From Bolinopsis microptera (lineage: Eukaryota > Ctenophora > Tentaculata > Lobata > Bolinopsidae), in contig NC_087077.1 of assembly GCF_026151205.1 (NCBI RefSeq), positions 12,498,983 to 12,562,982 on the forward strand: a DNA stretch of 64,000 nucleotides, in the 5' to 3' direction. A model generated the notes under the pieces. It searched no databases. It was given only the letters and a program-made list of their open reading frames with translations, and was not told the DNA's origin. Shown in pieces: positions 22,601 to 31,593 of this stretch (position 1 is the stretch's first letter; each line of letters opens with the position of its first letter). The position numbers and the translations under genes are program-made.

Positions 22601-22823
22601 TCATACTCACCCACTCTCTTGTCCCATGTGTCGTAGTCCGTCAGTCTGTTCAATTTTTCAATCAATCTTTTGAATCATTTTGACTAATCCAGTTTACACT
22701 TTCATTGTTTTCCACAACAGAACATTTCAAACTGCTTTCTGCTCTTCCTTCTTTTCAGTGAGTGTGCTAGTTGGACGTGAAGGTGCCCCCTGGTCTGCCT
22801 GGTACCCCCATTGCCTCTTCACC

Positions 22824-24794
22824 ATGATGGAAACCCCCACTCACCCAGAAAATGGTGAGACTCTTCAATCTGTTCCGGACCAGACTTCTTCTACCACGGT
22901 TCCGGACCAGACTACATCCAACACTCCTACCGTCATTGGAGATATTGACGAAGTACTGAAGGACGTTGAAAAAATAATTCTTTCAGAATACCACGAATCA
23001 GAAGAACATAAAAATTGTAGTAGCCTTCTAAGTTTCTTCTCAAATGGGTCTGCCCCCCTCGACAACTTTCTGTTGACCCATTCGCAGAGCCTACGCTCAG
23101 AGATAGACATAATCAAGCTAAACATTTGTAGCATTCTCAAAATTGATATCAACAAATTTGCAATCATTACACCATCCATGGTTAAGGGTTGTTCTTCTCT
23201 TAAAAAAATCACCCTTGCAGAGGGTCTCCTATCCTTGCTTGGGCTTGCTGAAAATGTTTGTGCTGTAGTGAGTGGCAAGAAATGTGACGATGCTAAGTCC
23301 CCTTCCTACTTGTCAGCTCCCTCCAGCATTCTAATGGGTCATACTACCTCAGACGAAAGCTCCATACACAAGTCCTTAGAAGCCATTCAGACGTCCATTA
23401 AAAACTTGAAAGACAATGATAGCCATCTTAGGACTCTCGACTCCATCAACACAAAGCTCGCTGAACTAAAACTAGACATCAACTGTTTTAAAAACAGTAG
23501 ATCATCAAATGTGTCCACTCCTGACCTTCCCATGCCACCTTTTAACATAGGGTCACCAGCAGCATCTGAGACAGTCAATGAACAGCTCCTTCTGGATGCG
23601 CAGAAGCATGCAAGTGCAGAGGATTCCAAGTCCAAGCACATTGTGTCGTATGTCCCGGACTTCATAGACACAGACTTAAACACTAAGCTGCTGGTTTTCC
23701 TTAATCAACAGAAGGAAGCCTTTGATGGCAACTCAGAGAATGGCCATGACGTTCTGAGCTTTGGCGAACCGTACGACTACCCTGGAGCTAAAGCTGCAAA
23801 GCCCAAATCAACAGAACTCCCTGAGGTTCTTGCTGAGCTAGCCTCTAAAATAAAAGATCAGCACCCAGGATCAGTGACTAACCAGTGCCTGATAAACCGA
23901 TACACCGACGAGAACAGCTTCCTTCCTAAGCACTCTGATAACGAACAGTCACTGGTCCATGATAGTTCCATCTTTACAGTATCCTTAGGAGGAGAATGCT
24001 CTGTCAAGTTCACAAAAAAAAGTGATCTTGAAGGGGAGATTGTAGAGACAGTAGAGGGATGCAGTCTCTATGTTATGAGCAAACAGTCTCAGTTTCACTG
24101 GGACCACAGAATTGACAAAAGCACGGAAAAGAGACACCTACGATATAGTATCACCTTCCGATACATAAGCAGTAGCACCAATGCGACACTGATTATTGGT
24201 GACTCCAATACCCGGTACCTCCGATTTGGGTCTGGAAAAGGAACATTTGGACACCGCTTGCCTGGAAGAAGAATAGAATGCTTCACCATAGATAAGCTAG
24301 ATCCTACCCTTTGTGTAGGTTATAAAAACATTATAGTTCATTGTGGAGTAAACAACATCAAGAATGATGGGGGGAATGTTAAATATTGGGCAAATGAGCT
24401 GAACAAAAAGCTCAAGACTATAAGTGAATTGTGCCCTTACGCTAAAATAATTGTTTCACCTATACTGCCAACTAGGTCCTCCTTGCTGAACGAAAGGGCT
24501 ATGGAGTTTAACAGGTTTTTATTTGGATACTGTGATACCAATTCTAGAATAGGTACATTAGATTTTAATAGCTTTGTTGACGAAGATGGTCTGCTGAATC
24601 AGCAGTTTTGTAGATATAAGAAGCCGGATGACCCAATTCACCTTGGATCAAACGGTATATTCAAACTCTCCCGGGCTTTTGCTCACAAGATATTTGGTAG
24701 CCCTGTTGACGGGAGATCATTCAGTGATGTTGTTAATGCCAAAGCTAGAGGCAGATTTTCCCCACGACCACGTAGATCTATACTTCAGTCATGA
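22824..24794 (+). CDS. LINE ORF1: AlkB-like dioxygenase fused to SGNH esterase
   Basis: 656 residues from the first ATG (ATGATG in a favourable ACCATGATGG context); the open frame upstream of it lacks an ATG. Residues 1-290: low-similarity region without a recognised fold. Residues about 295-450: AlkB-type 2-oxoglutarate/Fe(II) dioxygenase, with INRYTDENSFLPKHSDNE supplying H370-x-D372, the third ligand as H425 or H428, and RYSITFR giving the R440-x5-R446 pair that binds 2-oxoglutarate. AlkB enzymes demethylate nucleic acid bases oxidatively. Residues about 455-640: SGNH/GDSL hydrolase, with GDSN (Ser461 nucleophile), GVNN (508-511) and DPIH (Asp603/His606). Esterase domains are known in CR1-like ORF1 proteins; the dioxygenase is the surprise. 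All catalytic residues that I can place are present. Substrates are unknown. Confidence 0.82.
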   Translation: MMETPTHPENGETLQSVPDQTSSTTVPDQTTSNTPTVIGDIDEVLKDVEKIILSEYHESEEHKNCSSLLSFFSNGSAPLDNFLLTHSQSLRSEIDIIKLNICSILKIDINKFAIITPSMVKGCSSLKKITLAEGLLSLLGLAENVCAVVSGKKCDDAKSPSYLSAPSSILMGHTTSDESSIHKSLEAIQTSIKNLKDNDSHLRTLDSINTKLAELKLDINCFKNSRSSNVSTPDLPMPPFNIGSPAASETVNEQLLLDAQKHASAEDSKSKHIVSYVPDFIDTDLNTKLLVFLNQQKEAFDGNSENGHDVLSFGEPYDYPGAKAAKPKSTELPEVLAELASKIKDQHPGSVTNQCLINRYTDENSFLPKHSDNEQSLVHDSSIFTVSLGGECSVKFTKKSDLEGEIVETVEGCSLYVMSKQSQFHWDHRIDKSTEKRHLRYSITFRYISSSTNATLIIGDSNTRYLRFGSGKGTFGHRLPGRRIECFTIDKLDPTLCVGYKNIIVHCGVNNIKNDGGNVKYWANELNKKLKTISELCPYAKIIVSPILPTRSSLLNERAMEFNRFLFGYCDTNSRIGTLDFNSFVDEDGLLNQQFCRYKKPDDPIHLGSNGIFKLSRAFAHKIFGSPVDGRSFSDVVNAKARGRFSPRPRRSILQS

Positions 24795-27700
24795 TAGTTA
24801 AATTGATATGCGAAATTTGCTGCTGCTGCAATAAACCTGTACGAGCTGGACACCCTTTCATAATTTGTCAGATGTGTGACAAAATAATGCACAAAAAATG
24901 CAAAACTAATGACAACATAGTCAAATTTCGAGATGAAATATACTGCAAAGTCTGTATTGAAGCCAACGATATTATTCGATACAACCCTTTCTACCAAGCT
25001 CCCCACTTTGCTAACAACGGCCTTATTGATGATGAGCCAGTTAATTATATTGAATCTATCTACAACAGCTCAAAAATTCTTGAAAACTGCAAAACATTCT
25101 CCATAACAGAGTTGAATGCCACCACCCTGCCTGGAAATTCAGTCGAATATATGTCCACTTTATTCCTCAACATTGATGGGAATGCAACAAACTTTGACAA
25201 CTTTGCAGTTGAGCAGTCTAGTATAAACCACAAGTTTTCTGTTATTGGTCTTGCAGAAACAAACACTGATGCTGACAATGGAACACTATATCAGCTCAGT
25301 GGATACTCCTCGTGTTACCAATCCCGTTATTTCTGTCAAGACAAAAACCAGTTCAAGGCTAAAGGATCAGGAGTTTGTCTTTACCTGAAAAACTCTCTAA
25401 ACTTTAATAAGATTACTGGATTATCTCTCTGTAATGAGCACATAGAATCACTGTTTGTATCTATCACCAGTATGAAAGACCCAACCGTTGTAGGGGTTAT
25501 CTACCGTCCTCCAAACGCATCACTTGAACTGTTTAACGAAGCATATGAACGTATTCTCTCTAAACTGAATGGCAAGAAGGTATATATCCTTGGGGATTTC
25601 AATGTTAACATTTTAAACCACCCATCTTCATCAGAGGACAAATTCCAAGAAATAATATTTAACAATGGCTTTATACCAACCATATCAGTGCCAACTCACC
25701 ATATGCCTGGTTGTTCCAGGACTTGTATTGACAATATCCACACCAATGTATTAGACCAATCCCTTATCTCTGGTGTCATATCTGACAAGATCTCCCATCA
25801 CCACCCTATATTCACTTTTGTTAAGCTTTCCCCCGACTCTGTGTCACTATCTGATTCACCAGACAAAATTACTATACACTACGACTATAGTAATGCTAAC
25901 CTAGAGAAGCTCTGTCTTGAAATAGAAAACGATTTGGATAGGTTCCACTACAGTTGTGACACATTTGACTCTTTTATGCAGCTATTTCAAGAAAAAATAG
26001 ACTTGTCTTGCAAACTTCTAACTCCAAGAACCACTAAACGTAATAGCATAACCAACCCTTGGATTACCCAGGGCCTAATTAATTCCATCGAGAAGAAAGC
26101 TAGATTGTATTTCGAATGGAAAAAGACTTGTACATTAAAATTACCTGACGGGGATCCGAATAAGCACATTTGCTACAAGGAATTCGACAAGTTTCTCAAA
26201 AGCTCAATAAATATGGCAAAGGCTATGTGCTACACTAGAAAATTCGAAAAGTACAGCATGAACTCTAAAAAGACGTGGGAAGTTATTAATGAACTCCGTG
26301 GTAAAACTATGTCTCGATGTAAGGACGATTTTGTCATAAACGGTCAGAGAGTTACCTGCAGACGAATAATTGCTAACAAATTTTGTGAATATTTTACATC
26401 TCTTGCAAGTAATCTCAATAAAAATGTACTGTCGAACAATAGTATTTCTCTGGAACCAATTGAATCATTTGCTCAGTTCATGTCAAATTCAGTATCTGAC
26501 TCCATTTATCTGGAAGAAACTAATAAAGACGAGATCATCGAGGTGATCAAAGATTTTCAAAATGGCAAGGCGAGTGACATACCAATAATTGTTGTAAAGA
26601 AATCATCAAAGCTTATAGCTGGTACCTTGGCCAGGCTTTACAACACATGTATACAAAGTGGTACATTCCCGACTATTTTTAAAACTGGTAAAGTTATTCC
26701 CATTTACAAGAAAGACAATAAGGAATGTATCGAAAACTATCGGCCTGTATCAATATTACCTTTATTTGGAAAAATTTTCGAGAAGATCATTTACAAACGG
26801 CTCTATAATTTCTTCACATCTAAAGGTGTACTGACAGACTCACAGTTTGGATTTAGAAAAGGTCATTCCACCACTCATGCTCTACACAAATCTATAGACT
26901 CCGTTACAAAGACTCTAGCTGGCAATAAACATGTCTTAGGAATATTCATTGACTTAAGCAAAGCCTTCGACACCCTTGACCACAACATTCTTCTAAGCAA
27001 ATTAAACTCCTATGGTATTAGGGGCACAGCACTTACCTTACTTAAAAGCTATTTGACTAACAGAAAGCAGTATGTTATGTATAACGATGTACCATCAGAA
27101 ACACTGGATGTGAAATTTGGGGTACCACAGGGGTCAATTCTAGGGCCGTTACTCTTCCTACTGTATATGAACGATATAGTGAACTGTTTTTCTGACAGTG
27201 AGGTGAAATTTGTACTTTATGCTGATGACACTAATATCTTTATATCAGGACCATCTAGAGAAGCAACATACAAAAAAGCAAACTTAGTTCTTAAACATGT
27301 GTCGATTTACATGAAATGTAATCTACTCCATATCAATATGTCTAAATGTTGCTACATCCATTTTAAACCTGCCTCTGAATATGATGAGACCTGTGCAAGG
27401 ACCAGACCATTTGCTAACCTGCTAGATGAGTCTAGGTCAATATTCATCGATGGTAAGGTTATTACTAAAGTCAAGGATACCAAATTCCTAGGTATTGTTA
27501 TAGATAGTAAGTTAAACTGGGCTGCCCATATGCACTACATTCGTAAAAAACTTCGGTCCATGACTGGTGCAATCTGTAGAATTCGACACTCGATACCTGG
27601 TGAACTATATTTGAAAATATATAATGCTCTCTTTGAATCACATCTCAGTTATGGTATAAGTGTTTGGGGCGTTGTCCTTAAAGAACGATCAAATGACAGT

Positions 27701-28195
27701 CTTTTTATCACACAGAAGCACTGTGTAAGGATCCTTTTTGGTGATCTCGACTCATATTTAGATAAACAATCAACATGTGCACGTACTAGACCGTATGGTA
27801 TGCAAAAATTAGACCATAAACACTTTGAAAAGGAGCATACAAAACCCATTTTTAATAGACTAAAAATTCTAACGGCTCAAAACTTGTACAAATATCACTG
27901 CATTTTAGAATTCTCTAAGATTATCAAGTACCACTGCCCCTACTCCCTTTATGAGGCCATCAACATTTCAAACCGTGCAACGAGTCTAACTGTTATTCTT
28001 CTAAATAAATCAAATACCTTTTTGTTTAATGCAGCCAAGCTTTGGAACACAGTTCATAAAAAAATTTTAACTTCAAGCAATTGCCTAGAAACTTCCATTA
28101 ACTTGATAAAATTGAGAACCAAAGCACTATTAGTACAATCACAGGCAGCTGACTTAAAAGATACCTGGACTCCAACCAATTTTAAATTGCAGTAA
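24791..28195 (+). CDS. LINE ORF2: PHD finger, APE endonuclease, reverse transcriptase
   Basis: 1134 residues; the start ATG overlaps the ORF1 stop as ATGA. Residues 7-55 form a C4HC3 PHD-type finger (C10/C13, C26/C29, H34/C37, C52/C55). Residues about 110-350 are an APE-like endonuclease: LAETN, YRPP, GDFN (about 267-270), CIDNI and SHHHP near 335-339, where the family usually has SDH.P. Residues about 560-850 are the reverse transcriptase: FIDLSKAFDT (motif A, about 720), GVPQGSILGPLLF (about 778) and FVLYADDT (about 808). The C-terminal 280 residues match the fragments at 1902-3072 and, more distantly, 42,104-43,066. The protein would nick target DNA and reverse-transcribe its own mRNA. No frameshift or stop is seen. 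Confidence 0.92.
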   Translation: MIVKLICEICCCCNKPVRAGHPFIICQMCDKIMHKKCKTNDNIVKFRDEIYCKVCIEANDIIRYNPFYQAPHFANNGLIDDEPVNYIESIYNSSKILENCKTFSITELNATTLPGNSVEYMSTLFLNIDGNATNFDNFAVEQSSINHKFSVIGLAETNTDADNGTLYQLSGYSSCYQSRYFCQDKNQFKAKGSGVCLYLKNSLNFNKITGLSLCNEHIESLFVSITSMKDPTVVGVIYRPPNASLELFNEAYERILSKLNGKKVYILGDFNVNILNHPSSSEDKFQEIIFNNGFIPTISVPTHHMPGCSRTCIDNIHTNVLDQSLISGVISDKISHHHPIFTFVKLSPDSVSLSDSPDKITIHYDYSNANLEKLCLEIENDLDRFHYSCDTFDSFMQLFQEKIDLSCKLLTPRTTKRNSITNPWITQGLINSIEKKARLYFEWKKTCTLKLPDGDPNKHICYKEFDKFLKSSINMAKAMCYTRKFEKYSMNSKKTWEVINELRGKTMSRCKDDFVINGQRVTCRRIIANKFCEYFTSLASNLNKNVLSNNSISLEPIESFAQFMSNSVSDSIYLEETNKDEIIEVIKDFQNGKASDIPIIVVKKSSKLIAGTLARLYNTCIQSGTFPTIFKTGKVIPIYKKDNKECIENYRPVSILPLFGKIFEKIIYKRLYNFFTSKGVLTDSQFGFRKGHSTTHALHKSIDSVTKTLAGNKHVLGIFIDLSKAFDTLDHNILLSKLNSYGIRGTALTLLKSYLTNRKQYVMYNDVPSETLDVKFGVPQGSILGPLLFLLYMNDIVNCFSDSEVKFVLYADDTNIFISGPSREATYKKANLVLKHVSIYMKCNLLHINMSKCCYIHFKPASEYDETCARTRPFANLLDESRSIFIDGKVITKVKDTKFLGIVIDSKLNWAAHMHYIRKKLRSMTGAICRIRHSIPGELYLKIYNALFESHLSYGISVWGVVLKERSNDSLFITQKHCVRILFGDLDSYLDKQSTCARTRPYGMQKLDHKHFEKEHTKPIFNRLKILTAQNLYKYHCILEFSKIIKYHCPYSLYEAINISNRATSLTVILLNKSNTFLFNAAKLWNTVHKKILTSSNCLETSINLIKLRTKALLVQSQAADLKDTWTPTNFKLQ

Positions 28196-28776
28196 TTAAA
28201 TTGCACATGCAGCAGCACACACCTAATATCACTATCATGATTGAACTATAAGCTGTTAAGCTTTCAGATCCATTTTTAACCACTTGATGTAATTTTTTTT
28301 AAATAATTAAATATTTTATTTTACAAATTTATATCAGATCGAACCTATATTTGATAATCGAACCTATATTCGATAATCAAACCTGTATTCGATAGTTAAA
28401 TTTATGCGATAAATTGATATTGATATTATTATTGTTGAATGAAGTTAACTCCTGAGATAAATTTTATTAATTTTTTAACAAAGGGACTTGGAGTATAAAC
28501 GACCAAGTTCGCATAAATGCCTACCCAACCAAGAATTTAGGAGGCAAGGGTGGGTGCGTAAACTTTACGGTCTGCACTCTCCGATCCTGTATCACCCTGG
28601 ATTCTTTTTGACGTATTTTTGTATTAGGTATATACCTTCTATCCATTCTCTTGCTACTCCAAGTCCCCTAAGATATCTGGTAAAAAGGTCCTGCTAGTTA
28701 TATATAAAATATATTTATGTTTGCTTTAATTGATACTAAATAAAATTGTTGTTTTCTTGAAATTGTTGTTTTCTTG
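28196..28776 (+). other. LINE 3' UTR with conserved block and tandem tail
   Basis: 28,552-28,575 is identical over 24 bases to 3252-3275 of the truncated copy and contains CGTAAACTTTACG, which can form a small hairpin. The UTR also has short TCGAACCTATATT.GATAA repeats at 28,335-28,400. It ends with TTGTTGTTTTCTTG in two tandem copies. Confidence 0.75.
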
Positions 28777-30312
28777 TGAAACAAGCGCGCCCGCAGTGGC
28801 GCGAAAGCACATGGTTAGGTGAAAATCGAGAGGGCTCTAGTTAGAGCAAAGCTAATTTAGTTCTACTTCTAGACTGACTATTTATATTTCCACAATTATT
28901 AAGCAAATTCCTTTACCTAATCACAAATCATTTAACGGGTGATACTCGTAAAATATTTGTTTCAAATATCGCAGGACCGTCGACGAGTCCAACTCGGCGC
29001 GCGTCCTGGTAGGTTATAAAATTAAACCTACAATAAATCATATGCGCTTTCGCGCCACTTATACTTATTATACATTACACGTTATATGCGTGATGCGATT
29101 GTGATTCATTTACCTAGCTTACTATATATACTAGTCTATTGCTCGCTACTCTGCTCAAATATTCAGCTGGTATTGCTCGCTACTCTAAATGCGAGAAGCC
29201 CGAAAAAAGCGCTGCGCATTGGGATTAGCGTGCCAGGTAAGTGAGGTAACGTTTTGCCTTGCTCTAACCAGAGCCCTCTCGCTTGCAGTAGCGTGAAACA
29301 AGCGCGTCACGCAGTACGCGTAGGCACATGGCTATGTGAACGTTTTGCCGCCGAATGGCGGGTGAGTACAGTTTTTTGGATTTGGTTCATGGTTAGTGAT
29401 TCAAGCTTGTGGCTTGAATCTCGTGACCCCCATTGTCGTTCAATTCAACTAAGTGGCGAAAGCCACGATAGTGAGCGCGCGTGCGCGGCAGGTACTTAGA
29501 TCTACAACGTGTGACAAATTCAACATTCAAGCAAGGTAGTTTATATAATCCTAAAAAAGTTGGATCGGTGAGGTAATTTAGTAAAATATATTGAGAATAT
29601 GTCCACATAGCCATGCATGTGCCTCCGGCGGTCGCGCGCTACTGCAAGCGAGAGGGCTCTGGTTAGAGCAAAGAATATGCAAACTTAGTATTTGACGAGT
29701 CCGGCCTATTACTCAGCGCACGTCTTAATAGATTAATTTATAATTACTTAATGGGTGATACTCGTAAAATATTTGTTTCAAATATTTTACCGTCGACGAG
29801 TCTTACTGGGCCGCGCTCAGCCTGTCATTCCGCCAAATCTTTATTCGGCGTTAATGAACATAATAGCCTGGGGTCCTCAGGTAACGACGAGTCCTGAGAC
29901 CTGAGTCCAACTCGGCGCGAGTCCAACTTGACGCGCTTGTTTCACGCAATTTTTTCTGCTGCATGGTTAGAGCAAGTTATGAACCTACAAATAATTACCT
30001 ACACGAATTAATATTTTGAATAAAGGTGCAAATTCAAAATTTTAATATTGAATTTTAATTTATACTACAAATAAGCGCTCCTACTTAATTGACGATGTCA
30101 ATTCATGGCAGCTCGGCGCGGCACAGTAGCGCATCTCGCCGATCTAGCTGTGAGAAGCCTTATTAAGTGCGCGGCGCGGCACAGTAACGCATCGCGCTAC
30201 AACGCTCCTACTAAATCGCTCGCCCATTAAATTTTGAATAAAATTCTTGTTTTTTGAAAGAAAAATTTATTTTGAAAGAAAAATTTTTATTTACCACAAA
30301 ACAATCAATACA
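28777..30312. repeat. Mosaic of GC-rich repeat modules
   Basis: No gene. Recognisable pieces: GGGCTCTGGTTAGAGC modules (28,800-28,855; 29,255-29,335; 29,610-29,672), GATACTCGTAAAATATTTG modules (28,935-29,020; 29,755-29,810, the latter followed by its own inverted copy), a diverged hairpin module (29,418-29,515), a CAGCCTGTCATTCCGCC segment shared with 49,740-49,800, and GGGCGAGCGATTTAGTA in reverse (near 30,222-30,236). Positions 29,885 onward are repeated at 33,921 onward as part of a 4.04-kb tandem duplication. Confidence 0.6.
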
Positions 30313-31593
30313 TGTTATAGATGGGTTTCGCTGTGTCAAGGCGAACATGGTGGATTTCATTTAGTTCTTATTCACCAGTTGTAGTGTAATGGTATGGATG
30401 ATATTCCCTGAGTCGAGGCGATTTAAGGACCTTCATTTATATTCCTTATTTACCATAACTAAGTTTAACTTTTATCTTGGGTACGTTGGTGAACTCTGCT
30501 GAAAGATTACGGTATCAACATTACATGACATGCCACACGGATTCATCCATAGTTGTCAGGTCACCCGCAAGATAGTCAATGTGTCATCTAGGCATTATCT
30601 CTTGCCCGTATAGGAGCTCTTCCAATGGGGCGGCCCGTCAAGCTCTTTAAAATGCAACACGGCGTGACAAGTGAACATTAGTGCACTCAACCATACTTAT
30701 TGAAATTGGTTATCACCTCACACATGTATAGCTTCTCGCTCACTATAGCCCCTACAAATGCACCCTATAAATGCACCCTATAGTTCTACCATTGTGTGAC
30801 AGCTGGTAACGGCTGTTACTAAGTAACTATCAAAATCGAATCTTATCCTTATCTTCTAATCACAACTGAAGCGGCTCAACTACCTCACGGACATTGACAG
30901 CCCTGGTACAGGCGATCGAGCAGTCTCTTCGACGCGGAGAGCTGCAAGATATTACCACTATCAATTTATCACGTACCTTGTCAGTCGCTTCAAGTACATG
31001 AAATCATTGTCACATGATCATTCAAGCACGTGGGTCACATGATCACCCACGCGACTATATATATCTTTTGATGCAAAGAATATGGCAGAGTTCAGCACCA
31101 CAATCCCGATGTGTATTGCCAGCTCTCATATGAGTGACTGTCTTAACTCTTAGTAGATAAATTAGTTAAGTTAGGAAAGTAAGTTATAAGTTAGGAAGTT
31201 CATTATAAGTTAGTTATTAGTTAGGAAAGATATTGATATATGCTATTCATTGTAGTCCACTCTCTCTGTAACTAAGAGTGTCTACCGTATTTATTCTATG
31301 TGTTACTTTAACCAACAATTTAAGTGTCTTTATTTTGTAACCCTTAGCATTAGGAATGGCCGTTTGGCTCATGGCTTAGAATCAAGTATAAGTAATTAAA
31401 TGATGTCACAAATACTAATCTCAAGGTTACAGTCCTAAGTAAATCTTAATCACTAAAGTATCCAGACGTGAGCATTAATAATCGCACTACGTATGAGCAT
31501 CGTATCAATTATCCTAGTACGGCTCCCTCCCTAGCGTATTGATGAGGTTAGCTCGAACCCGGAGTCATTTTATATCAACAGCAGTCTTTAACA
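30313..31593 (+). mobile_element. LTR (copy 1, 5' LTR) of a gag-only retrotransposon
   Basis: 1281 bp, beginning TGTTATAGATGGG and ending CAGTCTTTAACA, so it has the usual TG...CA ends. It is virtually identical to 34,354-35,634 and 47,562-48,842; I noticed one base difference (CCCGTATAGG here, CCCGCATAGG in the other two). Preceded by ATACA, which also follows the third LTR. Confidence 0.92.
31010..31075 (+). promoter_or_regulatory. Candidate LTR core promoter
   Basis: TATATATAT at 31,056-31,064 follows a cluster of CACATGATCA, GCACGTGGGT and CACATGATCACCC words arranged as imperfect inverted and direct repeats. This is a plausible U3 promoter with E-box-like sites. The same sequence occurs at 35,051-35,116 and 48,259-48,324. 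Confidence 0.5.

Larger units (their letters stand above)
22600..28776 (+). mobile_element. Full-looking CR1-like LINE with two intact ORFs
   Basis: Two long open frames (22,824-24,794 and 24,791-28,195), a 3' UTR of about 580 bp and a 3' end made of two tandem TTGTTGTTTTCTTG units (28,747-28,776) instead of poly(A). Short tandem 3' tails, an esterase and a PHD finger are all known from the CR1 group. The 5' boundary given is nominal. Both ORFs are free of stops and the polymerase motifs are intact, so this is the best candidate for an active copy in the window. Confidence 0.85.
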
